NCBI RefSeq assembly: GCF_011305415.1
Contig: NZ_JAANOQ010000001.1
Span: forward strand, 62,001 to 126,000
Direction of reading: 5' to 3'
From: Flavobacterium bernardetii
GTDB lineage: Bacteria > Bacteroidota > Bacteroidia > Flavobacteriales > Flavobacteriaceae
Length of the DNA stretch: 64,000 bases
This document shows positions 27,736 to 36,500 of the stretch, piece after piece. The position numbers and the translations under genes are program-made. Within the stretch, counting starts at the first letter, position 1. The number at the start of each line of letters is the position of its first letter. The notes beneath the pieces were generated by a model. That model worked only from the letters and a program-made list of their open reading frames with translations. It had not been told where the DNA came from and searched no databases.

Positions 27736-28619
27736 TGAAAATATTCTTTTACTACATTCTAAAAATAGTACTTATGCTTGCCATAAGCGCTTATGTGTTA
27801 GATTATTTTTATACCAATGTTTTTGAAAAAGCTTTGCCTAGAACTAAATTTCAAAACATAAGAGCGTTAGGAAATGAATCGATTGATTATGTTTTTTTAG
27901 GTTCCTCTCGAGTAGAAAATGGAATATCTCCTGAAGTAATTAAAAATAAAACAGGAAAAAACGCAATGAATTTAGGTTTTCAAGCGTCAAAAATGTCAGA
28001 TATTTATTTGATTCTTCAACTTTTAGACGAGTATAAGATTAAGTATAAAAAAGCATTTATTCAAGTTGATTATATTTTTAATATTGAAAATGGTTTTTCA
28101 AATGTTCTGAGTTACGAAATTTTACCTTTTATTCATGAAAATGAACTGATTTCTAATCATTGTCAGTTTAATGATAATATTAATTTTTGGAGAAATAAAT
28201 ATCTTCCTTTTTATAGATATAGTATCACTTCTCAAAAAATTGGAATAAGAGAAATTTTTTCAAATCTTATAAGAAAGAAAACTCCAATTCTTGAAAATAA
28301 AGGATATTCGCCTTTGTACGGGCATTTTTCAGGAGGAAATTATACTTTACCAGAAACGATACTACAAAAAAATAAGTATTATGATTCGATGGTAAATTAT
28401 AGTTTAAAAAATAAAAAAGAAATCATTTTTTTTACTGCGCCATTCAGAATATTAAACAATGATTTTAGTTTTGTTCAAAAATTGGAAACTAAAATACCTG
28501 GTCTTAAAAATTTTTCAAATGAATTGGTAGATAACAAATATTTTGAAAACAATAACCATTTAAATCATCAAGGAGCTATTGCTTTTACAACTATTTTGAT
28601 TGAAAAACTAAAATTATAA
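27735..28619 (+). CDS. SGNH-like periplasmic protein, MBOAT partner, copy 1
   Basis: A 294-residue protein with one N-terminal membrane span (about 5-27) and a periplasmic domain resembling the SGNH acyltransferases that work with AlgI or DltB. The nucleophile block is VFLGSSRVENG with Ser58, a later block is NLGFQASKM, and the C-terminal histidine is in NNNHLNHQGA (His275). The Asp three residues before this His, part of the usual D-x-x-H pair, is Asn here. Overlaps the MBOAT gene by 1 bp. Most divergent of the three copies. Confidence 0.75.
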   Translation: MKIFFYYILKIVLMLAISAYVLDYFYTNVFEKALPRTKFQNIRALGNESIDYVFLGSSRVENGISPEVIKNKTGKNAMNLGFQASKMSDIYLILQLLDEYKIKYKKAFIQVDYIFNIENGFSNVLSYEILPFIHENELISNHCQFNDNINFWRNKYLPFYRYSITSQKIGIREIFSNLIRKKTPILENKGYSPLYGHFSGGNYTLPETILQKNKYYDSMVNYSLKNKKEIIFFTAPFRILNNDFSFVQKLETKIPGLKNFSNELVDNKYFENNNHLNHQGAIAFTTILIEKLKL

Positions 28620-29501
28620 ATGCAAAAATTTGTAAAACATATTCTAAAAATAGTACTTCTGCTTATTTTAAGCGCGAGTTTGTTAGATTTTATATATACA
28701 AAAGTATATGCAACTTCTAAAGAGAGAAACAAAGTACAAGCTATCATTAACGGGAATACTGGTAATTTTGATGTTGTAATTTTAGGTTCTTCAAGAGCCA
28801 ATAATCATCTCGTTACAAGTGAATTTACCAAAGATCGTATCAAAGCCTTTAATTATGGAATGAGTGGCTCCAGCTTGGAAGAATCTGCTTTGCTTTTACA
28901 ACTAATGCTTGAAAAGAAATGGAGCATCAAAAATGTATTGTTAGAAGTTGATTTGAATGTTAATTCAGAAAGTTATTCAGATGGAACTAGAGCTTTATTT
29001 ATGCCTTATTTTAGAAATTCAATAATATCAAATTACTATCACACATCTGAAAATTTCAATCCACTTTATTATATTCCATTTTACAGATATGTTGCTTATG
29101 AAACTAAAATTGGAGTTAGAGAAGTTTTTTTTTCAATACTTAAAAGAAAATCAAATAGTCTACAAAATGGAGGTTTTTATCCCTTAACCAATGTAGGTAA
29201 AAACATGACATATGATTTGTCTAAATACAAACCAAAGGCAAATAAAAATTATAAAAAAATAAAGGATTTGTGTCTAATGCATAAAATCAATTTAATTGTA
29301 ATTACAACTCCAATGTGTAAAAGCACTTTAAATAGAAATTACTTTAAAGAATTGAAAAAAATGTATCCTGAAATTCATAATTTTGAAGATGTAGTTACAG
29401 ATGATAAGTATTTCTCATCTTGTGGACACATGAATGTTACTGGTGCTACCATTTTCACCAACCAAATACTCGCTTCTTTAAAAAATTCCAAAAAATTATA
29501 A
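28620..29501 (+). CDS. SGNH-like periplasmic protein, MBOAT partner, copy 2
   Basis: A 293-residue paralogue starting right after the stop of copy 1. N-terminal membrane span at about 7-27; nucleophile block VVILGSSRANN with Ser58; GMSGSS oxyanion-type block; His270 in SSCGHMNVTGA. The residue three before the His is Ser rather than Asp. The 'RALFMPYFRNSIISNYYH' and 'YYIPFYRYVAYETKIGVRE' segments are shared with copy 3. Probably an O-acyltransferase or acyl acceptor in the periplasm; no experimentally known orthologue is recognised. Confidence 0.75.
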   Translation: MQKFVKHILKIVLLLILSASLLDFIYTKVYATSKERNKVQAIINGNTGNFDVVILGSSRANNHLVTSEFTKDRIKAFNYGMSGSSLEESALLLQLMLEKKWSIKNVLLEVDLNVNSESYSDGTRALFMPYFRNSIISNYYHTSENFNPLYYIPFYRYVAYETKIGVREVFFSILKRKSNSLQNGGFYPLTNVGKNMTYDLSKYKPKANKNYKKIKDLCLMHKINLIVITTPMCKSTLNRNYFKELKKMYPEIHNFEDVVTDDKYFSSCGHMNVTGATIFTNQILASLKNSKKL

Positions 29502-29502
29502 A

Positions 29503-30402
29503 ATGAAACGTTTTTTTAAACAAACTATACTATTTCTTGTTATACTTTTTGCGGCTTCTTTGTTGTTAGATGTGATTTATACTATAGTTGTTTCTAACTC
29601 ATCTGAAAGAAATAAAGTAGAAAATGTGATTCATACCACAAATAAAAAGTATGATGTTGTTTTTATGGGGACATCTCGTGCAAACAATCATTTTGTGACT
29701 AAAATATTTGAAGACAAAGGTTATAAAGCTTTCAATTATGGTATAAGTGGTGCGCATTTGTTTGAAACTTCTTTGTTGCTGAAATTAATGATTGCAAATA
29801 AATATGAAATCAAAAATTTAGTTTTAGAAGCTGATTTAAGTATTTGTAACGAGAAAAGGGACGAAGGTACAACCGCCCGTTTTATGCCTTATATTCATCA
29901 AAATGAAATTATAAAAGAACATTATAAAAATGAATCTGATTTTTATCAAATGTACTACTTACCCTTTTACAGGTATATTAAGTTTGACAATAAAATAGGC
30001 TTTAGAGAATTATATGATGTAGCTGCAAAAAAGCCAACAAATGCATTACATAACAAAGGATATTATCCTTTAATATCTAAGAAAAAAGGAAATATGAAAA
30101 ATGATATTTCTTCTTTAAAAGTGATTCGAAATAAGTTTTATGAAGAGATTAAACAAATTTGTAAACAGAACAATATCAAATTAACGGTAGTAATGACACC
30201 AATGTGTGCCAATACAAAAGGTTTGAATTATTTTGATAAAGTACAACAACTCTATCCAGAAATTCATAATTTTGAAAACGTAATTACTGATGATAACTAT
30301 TTTGCTTCTTGTGGTCATTTGAATGATGAGGGTGCGAAAATATATACAAACGTAATACTTATGCAATTTTTTAATCTTAAAAAAGTAAATCAAAAATTTT
30401 AA
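29503..30402 (+). CDS. SGNH-like periplasmic protein, MBOAT partner, copy 3
   Basis: A 299-residue paralogue closest to copy 2. Membrane span at about 7-30; nucleophile block VVFMGTSRANN with Ser58; YGISGAHL; His272 in ASCGHLNDEGA, again without the Asp three residues earlier. It overlaps the next gene by 1 bp. Tandem triplication next to a single MBOAT suggests either acylation of three positions or dosage. The alternative is that some copies have become non-catalytic binding proteins. Confidence 0.75.
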   Translation: MKRFFKQTILFLVILFAASLLLDVIYTIVVSNSSERNKVENVIHTTNKKYDVVFMGTSRANNHFVTKIFEDKGYKAFNYGISGAHLFETSLLLKLMIANKYEIKNLVLEADLSICNEKRDEGTTARFMPYIHQNEIIKEHYKNESDFYQMYYLPFYRYIKFDNKIGFRELYDVAAKKPTNALHNKGYYPLISKKKGNMKNDISSLKVIRNKFYEEIKQICKQNNIKLTVVMTPMCANTKGLNYFDKVQQLYPEIHNFENVITDDNYFASCGHLNDEGAKIYTNVILMQFFNLKKVNQKF

Positions 30403-31796
30403 TGAATAATAAAAAGATTTTTATCTTATTACCTGATGGCATTGGACTCCGAAATTTTGCTTTTTCAAATTTTCATAAAATTGGAGAAGAAAAATTTGAT
30501 GTTACATTTTGGAATAATACGCCATTTAATTTAACAGATTTTGATTTTTCTGAAGTTAAAATAACAAACGCGAAAGTACATTTAGCATCAGATGTTTTAA
30601 AGAATGCTATAATTCAATCTACTTTATTATTAAGTAAAAAAGATGAAAATGACACCGTTTATGATTCTTACAGATTCAAACCAAATACGAATGGCATAAA
30701 AAACAAGGTTAAAAATTTTCTAGTTTCTGTTTTAATTCAACTTTGTACGAATAGAAAAGGAATCTCTTTTTTAAGAAATTATTTAAACAAACTGGAACTA
30801 ACTACAGCTTATTTTAAAACGTGTAAAGAACAATTGATTTTACATAAACCAGAATTTGTATTTTGCACCAATCAAAGACATTTAAGTGCCTTGGCGCCTT
30901 TGTTAGCAGCCAAAGAATTAAACATTCCAACGGCGACTTTTATTTTTTCTTGGGATAATTTGCCAAAAGCGACAATGGTTGTGGAAACAGATTTTTATTT
31001 TGTTTGGAGTGATTTTATGAAAAATGAATTACTAAAATATTATCCGAATATAAAAGAGGAACAAGTAAAAATAACGGGTACACCACAATTTGAATTTCAT
31101 TTTGACGAGGAAAATTATGTATCTCGTGATGCTTTTTTTGCAGAAAATGGTTTAGATACAAATAAAAAATATATTTGTTATTCGGGTGATGATATCACCA
31201 CTTGTCCAGATGATGAAAGATATTTAGAAGATGTAACACAAGCTGTTGCTAATTTGAATGCAAAAGGAAATAATATCGGAATTATTTTTAGAAGAAGTCC
31301 TGTTGATTTTTTGAATAGATACAATGAGATTTTAGAAAAATTTAAAGATATAGTTGTTCCTATTGATCCTAAATGGGCCAAGATGGGAGAGGAATGGAAT
31401 ACTGTTTTACCATTAAAAGAAGATAACACTATTTTAGTAAATACAATTAGATATTCAGAAATGGTTATAAATTTAGGTTCATCTATGGTTTTTGATTATA
31501 CTGTATTTGAAAAACCTTGTTTGTATATCAATTATGATGTTCCAAATAAAAAACAAGAAGATTGGTCTGTAGATAAAATCTATAAATTTGTTCATTTTAG
31601 ATCAATGTTTTCTAAAAATGACGTAATTTGGATAAATGAAAAATCCGAAATTGAAGAAAGAATTGAACTTGCTCTAGAAACAAATTCTTCAATTGAAGGT
31701 GCTAAGAAATGGTTTGAAAAAATAAATATGCAACCAGCAAATAAAGCATCGTATAGAATTTGGAAAGAAATTAACACCATTCTCAACAATGAATAA
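30402..31796 (+). CDS. Putative GT-B glycosyltransferase, family unclear
   Basis: A 464-residue cytoplasmic protein. An N-terminal Rossmann-like domain (IFILLPDGIGLRNFAFSNF) is followed by FIFSWDNLPKATMVVE, an inter-domain VKITGTPQFEFHF, a YSGDDITTCPDDE donor-domain start, IIFRRSPVDF, and NLGSSMVFDYTVFEKPCLYINY. The last part resembles the C-terminal donor pocket of CDP-glycerol and CMP-sialic-acid using GT-B enzymes, with a conserved Ser pair. It is thus a candidate for transfer of the CMP-nonulosonic acid made upstream, but this is inference; a UDP-sugar enzyme is equally possible. Confidence 0.6.
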   Translation: MNNKKIFILLPDGIGLRNFAFSNFHKIGEEKFDVTFWNNTPFNLTDFDFSEVKITNAKVHLASDVLKNAIIQSTLLLSKKDENDTVYDSYRFKPNTNGIKNKVKNFLVSVLIQLCTNRKGISFLRNYLNKLELTTAYFKTCKEQLILHKPEFVFCTNQRHLSALAPLLAAKELNIPTATFIFSWDNLPKATMVVETDFYFVWSDFMKNELLKYYPNIKEEQVKITGTPQFEFHFDEENYVSRDAFFAENGLDTNKKYICYSGDDITTCPDDERYLEDVTQAVANLNAKGNNIGIIFRRSPVDFLNRYNEILEKFKDIVVPIDPKWAKMGEEWNTVLPLKEDNTILVNTIRYSEMVINLGSSMVFDYTVFEKPCLYINYDVPNKKQEDWSVDKIYKFVHFRSMFSKNDVIWINEKSEIEERIELALETNSSIEGAKKWFEKINMQPANKASYRIWKEINTILNNE

Positions 31797-32343
31797 ATTA
31801 ATTGTATCAGATTTTAAAAGACACGGAATAGATAAAGTCACTTTTTCTAAAATGCTTTCTGTTTTTTTGTTTTTTCCAAATCCAGGATTAAAATTCATGA
31901 CGATTTTTAGATTGTGTCAGAAATACAGAAAAAGAAATAAACTATTATTTTACTTTTATTTTCTGTGGCTTCGTCGTTTGAAATTTAAATACGGAATGGA
32001 TATTTCTTATAGAACTTCTATTGGTACGGGATTTTATATTGGACATTTTGGAGGAATCGTTGTTCACGGTGATGTAATTATTGGAAACAATTGTAATATT
32101 TCTCAAGGTGTAACTTTAGGGATTTCAAATTCTGGAAACGTCGGCACACCAATTATTAGAGATAATGTTTTTATTGGTCCAAATGCCGGTGTTTTTGGAA
32201 ATATAGAAATTGGAAATAATGTTACTATTGGAGCTAATTCAGTGGTTACAAAATCTATATCTTCACATACAACTGTAGTTAGTTCAGCTATTACAGTTAT
32301 TGATAAAGACTTATCTGAAAATTATATTCACAACAGATATTAA
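31789..32343 (+). CDS. Serine O-acetyltransferase-like sugar acetyltransferase (CysE/WcaB-like)
   Basis: A 184-residue hexapeptide-repeat protein. The N-terminal 65 residues are helical and basic, then the beta-helix begins at GMDISYRTSIGTGFYIGHFGG with the active-site His in HFGGIVVHG, followed by NISQGVTLG and IRDNVFIGPNAGVFG. These features match the colanic acid acetyltransferase branch of the CysE family. Likely O-acetylates a polysaccharide sugar using acetyl-CoA. Overlaps the preceding gene by 8 bp. Confidence 0.87.
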   Translation: MNKLIVSDFKRHGIDKVTFSKMLSVFLFFPNPGLKFMTIFRLCQKYRKRNKLLFYFYFLWLRRLKFKYGMDISYRTSIGTGFYIGHFGGIVVHGDVIIGNNCNISQGVTLGISNSGNVGTPIIRDNVFIGPNAGVFGNIEIGNNVTIGANSVVTKSISSHTTVVSSAITVIDKDLSENYIHNRY

Positions 32344-32347
32344 ACTT

Positions 32348-33499
32348 ATGAAAATTGGCTTTCTTACACCAGAATATCCACACGATAAAACAGGTAATTC
32401 TGGAGGTTTAGGTACGAGTATAAAAAATTTGGCTCATGCACTTACTGCTTTGGGTCACGAAGTTGTTATATTGGTATATGAACAAAAACAAGATGCCGTT
32501 TTTTTTGATAAAGCTGTTGAAGTTCATCAAATAGAAAACATAAAAATTAAAGGACTTTCGTGGTATTTGACTAGAAAAAAACTTGAAAAAATAATCAATT
32601 CTCTATACGATAATAATAAAATTGAAATTATAGAAGCTACCGATTGGACAGGAATTACGTCATTTATTAAACCAAAAAAATGCCCGCTTGTTATTAAGTT
32701 AAATGGTAGTGATACTTATTTTTGTCATTTAGATAAGCGTCCAGTAAAATGGATTAATAAATTTCACGAAAAACGTGCGTTGCAAAATGCTGATGGTCAT
32801 GTTTCAGTGAGTGCGTATACCGCTAAAATGACGAATGAAATTTTTAAACAAAATAATAAATTCACAATCATTCATAATGGAATTGATATGAGTTTATTTC
32901 AAAAAAATGATGACATTACAACGAAAAACATTAATGTGATTTTATATTTTGGAACCTTAATTCGCAAAAAAGGTTTGTTAGAATTGCCTCACGTTTTCAA
33001 TATCATTCATCAAAAAAATCCAAATGCACAATTGGTTTTAGTTGGTAAAGATGCTTCTGATATTATTTCTGGAAAATCTTCTACTTGGCAAATGATGCAG
33101 GAATTATTTACACCAAGTGCTTTAAAAAAAGTCACTTATTTTGGTCCAGTTGCCTATTCTGAAGTCAAAAAACAAATTGAAAAAGCGACAGTTTGTGTTT
33201 TTCCAACTTATGCTGAAGCATTGCCTGTTTCTTGGTTAGAAGCGATGGCCATGGAAAAAGCTATCGTAGCTTCCAATATTGGTTGGGGAAATGAAATAGT
33301 AGAAAATGGCGTTTCTGGATTTGTAGCGCACCCATCCAATCATCAAGAATATGCGGATAGAATTTTGCAATTATTAGCAGAACCTTCTTTAAGAGAAAAA
33401 ATGGAACACAATGCTAAATTGAGAATTACATCGCATTTTGAGATCAATCTCATTGCTAATCAGAATCTTAATTTCTACAAAAAAGTAATTGAGAAGTAA
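32348..33499 (+). CDS. Glycosyltransferase family 4
   Basis: A 383-residue GT4 enzyme. I place the start at ATG 32348 (MKIGFLTPEYPHDKTG), 4 bp after the preceding stop, because an upstream open stretch has no family similarity. The glycine loop SGGLGTSIKNLAHAL, the FGTLIRKKGLLELP donor-domain start and the E-x7-E region TYAEALPVSWLEAMAMEKAIV are all clear. Retaining transfer to a lipid-linked glycan is expected; the sugar is unknown. It ends a transcription block: the 101-bp gap that follows has a promoter-like box. Confidence 0.9.
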   Translation: MKIGFLTPEYPHDKTGNSGGLGTSIKNLAHALTALGHEVVILVYEQKQDAVFFDKAVEVHQIENIKIKGLSWYLTRKKLEKIINSLYDNNKIEIIEATDWTGITSFIKPKKCPLVIKLNGSDTYFCHLDKRPVKWINKFHEKRALQNADGHVSVSAYTAKMTNEIFKQNNKFTIIHNGIDMSLFQKNDDITTKNINVILYFGTLIRKKGLLELPHVFNIIHQKNPNAQLVLVGKDASDIISGKSSTWQMMQELFTPSALKKVTYFGPVAYSEVKKQIEKATVCVFPTYAEALPVSWLEAMAMEKAIVASNIGWGNEIVENGVSGFVAHPSNHQEYADRILQLLAEPSLREKMEHNAKLRITSHFEINLIANQNLNFYKKVIEK

Positions 33500-33565
33500 G
33501 AAATACACTAACTTTTTCGACTAAATAAAATAGAAATTATACAACTGTATTTATACAGATAATGT

Positions 33566-33573
33566 TATATTTG
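33566..33573 (+). promoter_or_regulatory. Candidate promoter -7 element, TATATTTG
   Basis: Exact TAnnTTTG 27 bp before the ATG at 33601, preceded by a small inverted repeat (CTGTA/TACAG, 33545-33558). No TTTG at standard spacing. It may start an internal transcript for the downstream glycosyltransferases. Confidence 0.45.
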
Positions 33574-33600
33574 GATATTCAATTCAAGCGGTTAAAATAA

Positions 33601-35142
33601 ATGATTCAAGTTTTTCATAATTATAATACGGTATTAAATATTTCTAAAGACAAAGAATCTTTAGTTGTTTTTAAAGACTTGAATATTTCAGAAACCATTT
33701 ATAAACTTGCTGAATTATATCCTTCCGAATTCATTTTATGGTGTCACACAGAATTAGTTTCATTTATAAATTATGAGCAAATAGGTACCATTTGTAACTC
33801 GAATAGTGAAATTATTTCCTACTCCAATTCAGATGAGAATTACATTTCTAAAAATATAGGTTTTGTAGAACAATCTATATTTATAAATTTTTCTAAAGAA
33901 GTAAAATTTGCCACATGGCAAATGAGTAGCGGTATTGGTATTGCTCATTCGGATGTTTTTTCTGCTGTTAAAAACACCATTAAACCCGTTAAAGATTTTG
34001 ATTATTTCTTAAATTCAGTTGCAAAAATAGCCATGCCACTTGGTGTTTTTTGTTATTCAGATCCAAATCTTTTAAGAGATAGTAATAAAGATTTTACCTT
34101 TAATCATAAAATAAATTTCACGAAATTATTTAAGTTTGTTAGCGAACATTATAAAAAAATTTGGTTATTGGTATTGTTGGTTTGTTTAGTTTTTAAAAAA
34201 GGAAAGTTTCCAATATTCGCTTTATTTAAATCTTTATTTTATTCTAAAATTAATACCGAAAAAGTTAAGATTAAAGATTTCCACTTATTAACAACTAATG
34301 ATGTAAAGTATTCAAAAGATATTGATGTATTAATTCCAACAATTGGTAGAAAAGAACCTCTGTATAATTTCTTAAAAAATTTATCTGAACAATCTATTTT
34401 ACCAAAAAACGTTATTATTATTGAGCAAAATCCGATAAAAGATGCTGCTAGTGAATTAGATTATTTAGTCAATGAGCGTTGGCCGTTTCAAATTAAACAC
34501 CAACTAATTTATCAGTTAGGCGCTTGTAATGCAAGAAACTTGGCACTAAAAGAAATTGCTTCAGATTGGGTTTTCTTTGCAGATGATGATATTGAAATTA
34601 AAAGTGATTTTCTAGAAAAATGCCTAGAAAATGCCAAAAAATATAAGCAACAAGTTTTTTCACTATCTTGCTTGTTACGACAGGAGAAAAAGTCTTTTAA
34701 AACTAGCTTTCAATGGGTAAGCTTTGGTTCGGGTGCCAGTTTTGTAAATGCAAATGCCATCAAAAACTTAAAATTTGATTCGAAATATGAATTTGGTTTT
34801 GGAGAAGATGCCGATTTTGGAATGCAAATTAGAAATAATGGAAATGATATTATCTATTTTCCAGCTCCAGAAATTATACATTTAAAAGCTCCAATGGGTG
34901 GTTTCAGAACAAAAGTTACTAGAAAATGGGACAATGATTTAATTGAACCTAAGCCATCTCCAACCGTCATGGTTTATAAGTTAACTTACGATTCTGAAGA
35001 ACAATTGTTTGCCTACAAATTCATGTATTTTTTCAAAAATTATAATTTCAAAAATTTAAAAAAACCAATAAAAAATCATAAAACTGCTATTTCAAAATGG
35101 AATAGAAGTGTGTTTTGGGCTCAAAAATTAATGCAAGAATAA
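33601..35142 (+). CDS. Family 2 glycosyltransferase with an extra N-terminal domain
   Basis: A 513-residue protein. The C-terminal half is a GT2 domain from about residue 240 (DIDVLIPTIGRKEPLYNFL) with the metal site FADDDIEI and a GFGEDADFGMQIRNNG acid block. The first 180 residues are unlike the neighbours and look like a degenerate glycosyltransferase-like module (SEFILWCHTELVSF), then a hydrophobic stretch KKIWLLVLLVCLVFK at about 182-196 that could be a membrane anchor or re-entrant helix. Length is nearly double that of the other GT2 proteins in the locus. Fusion or domain duplication is my inference. Confidence 0.82.
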   Translation: MIQVFHNYNTVLNISKDKESLVVFKDLNISETIYKLAELYPSEFILWCHTELVSFINYEQIGTICNSNSEIISYSNSDENYISKNIGFVEQSIFINFSKEVKFATWQMSSGIGIAHSDVFSAVKNTIKPVKDFDYFLNSVAKIAMPLGVFCYSDPNLLRDSNKDFTFNHKINFTKLFKFVSEHYKKIWLLVLLVCLVFKKGKFPIFALFKSLFYSKINTEKVKIKDFHLLTTNDVKYSKDIDVLIPTIGRKEPLYNFLKNLSEQSILPKNVIIIEQNPIKDAASELDYLVNERWPFQIKHQLIYQLGACNARNLALKEIASDWVFFADDDIEIKSDFLEKCLENAKKYKQQVFSLSCLLRQEKKSFKTSFQWVSFGSGASFVNANAIKNLKFDSKYEFGFGEDADFGMQIRNNGNDIIYFPAPEIIHLKAPMGGFRTKVTRKWDNDLIEPKPSPTVMVYKLTYDSEEQLFAYKFMYFFKNYNFKNLKKPIKNHKTAISKWNRSVFWAQKLMQE

Positions 35143-35143
35143 A

Positions 35144-36136
35144 ATGAATTTTAGTTTAATAATTTGTACCTATAATAGAAGAAATGCTATAGAAACTCTT
35201 ATGAATTCTATAGTTAATCAATCCCTATATCCAAATCAGATTGTTATTGTTGATGGTTCTTTAAATCATGAAACTAAAGCGTATTTTGAAACTGCAAATT
35301 ATGAAAATTTAGATTATTTCTTAGTAGATGATTCTAATAGAGGATTAACCAAACAAAGAAATTTTGGTATTTCTAAAGTAAATGCGGCTTCAGAAATCAT
35401 TTGTTTTTTAGATGACGATACTCTTTTAGATGAAAACTATTTTTCTGAAATTATAAATGCCTATAAACTATTTCCTGATGCATTTGGCGTTGGAGGTTGT
35501 ATTACCAATGAAGTTCATTGGGAAGAAAATGCAATTGACTATAAGAGAAGTAAAAACTGTTTTACCTTTGATGGCTTTCATAGAACTGAAGATAAAAGAT
35601 TTATTTTAAGAAAAAAGTTAGGTTTAGATTCAGATGTTTTACCTGGTTTTTCACCATTGTTTTCTCATGGTAGAAGTCTTAGTTATCTGCCATTTTCTGG
35701 TAAAATTTATAAAGTAGAACAATTAATGGGTGGTGTTTCTTCGTTTAAGAAAGAAGTTCTTGATACTCATAAATTTTCAACGTATTTTGAAGGTTATGGT
35801 TTGTATGAAGATGCAGAATTCACCATACGAATTTCTAAACTCGGACAATTATATTTTAATACCAATGCAAAATTAGAACACCATCATGATGCAGCTGGTC
35901 GTCCAAATCAGTTCAGTTACGGAAAAATGGTTGTTAGAAATGGTTGGTATGTTTGGCGTACCAAAAACCCAAACCCTAAAATGATACATTGTGTGAAATG
36001 GCATACGATTACTATTTTACTTACTTTCATAAGAATTGCAAATATTCTAACTACCAAAAAACGCAAAGAAGCTTTTACTGAAAGTTTAGGAAGAACCGTT
36101 GGATGGTTTTCCATTATTTTTAATAAACCTATGTGA
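35144..36136 (+). CDS. Glycosyltransferase family 2
   Basis: A 330-residue GT2 enzyme, one base after the preceding stop. Motifs: SLIICTYNRRNAIETLM, VVDGSLN, the metal site CFLDDDTLLDE, and YGLYEDAEFTIRISKLG as the catalytic-acid region. Gene order with the previous GT2 suggests successive sugar additions. It is followed by 364 bp without a gene that hold a heptad-rich repeat, which breaks the otherwise compact operon. Confidence 0.9.
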   Translation: MNFSLIICTYNRRNAIETLMNSIVNQSLYPNQIVIVDGSLNHETKAYFETANYENLDYFLVDDSNRGLTKQRNFGISKVNAASEIICFLDDDTLLDENYFSEIINAYKLFPDAFGVGGCITNEVHWEENAIDYKRSKNCFTFDGFHRTEDKRFILRKKLGLDSDVLPGFSPLFSHGRSLSYLPFSGKIYKVEQLMGGVSSFKKEVLDTHKFSTYFEGYGLYEDAEFTIRISKLGQLYFNTNAKLEHHHDAAGRPNQFSYGKMVVRNGWYVWRTKNPNPKMIHCVKWHTITILLTFIRIANILTTKKRKEAFTESLGRTVGWFSIIFNKPM

Positions 36137-36149
36137 GTTTTGGGTTTTG

Positions 36150-36322
36150 GGTTGTGAGTGGGTGATTTGGGGAATGGGTGATTTGGTGATTGGGAGAATG
36201 GGAGATTTGGAGAATGGGTGATTGGGAGAATGGGGGAATGGGGGAATGGGTGATTGGGAGAATGGGGGAATGGGAGATTTGGGGAATGGGTGATTTGGAG
36301 AATGGGGGATTTGGTGTGTTTG
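36150..36322 (+). repeat. Degenerate G-rich heptad repeat in the polysaccharide locus
   Basis: About 170 bp built from short words such as GGGTGATTT, GGGAGAATG and GGGGGAATG that recur in irregular order with a mostly 7-bp step. It lies in the 36137-36500 gap after a GT2 gene. The rest of the gap (36323-36500) is AT-rich without a recognisable promoter or terminator. The G-run strand asymmetry is strong: the + strand has nearly all G and almost no C. Confidence 0.85.
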
Positions 36323-36500
36323 ATACTTTAGTTTTTTAATTTGATATTGTATTATTTTCAAGTTGAGTAGCTACAAAATTTTTTGAAAACTAGTTTTATA
36401 GGTGTGTAGGTTTAGAATTAAATGAAGTTATTACCTATAAAAAATTATTTAATTGGAAAGCAAGAGATATTATGTTATTTTTATCCCATAAAACTTCAGA

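Noticed and set aside
36086..36361. Minus-strand open frame of 91 codons with Pro-Ser-His repeats
   Set aside because: It is a translation of the G-rich repeat on the opposite strand; composition and repeat period explain the open frame, and it overlaps the end of a clear GT2 gene.
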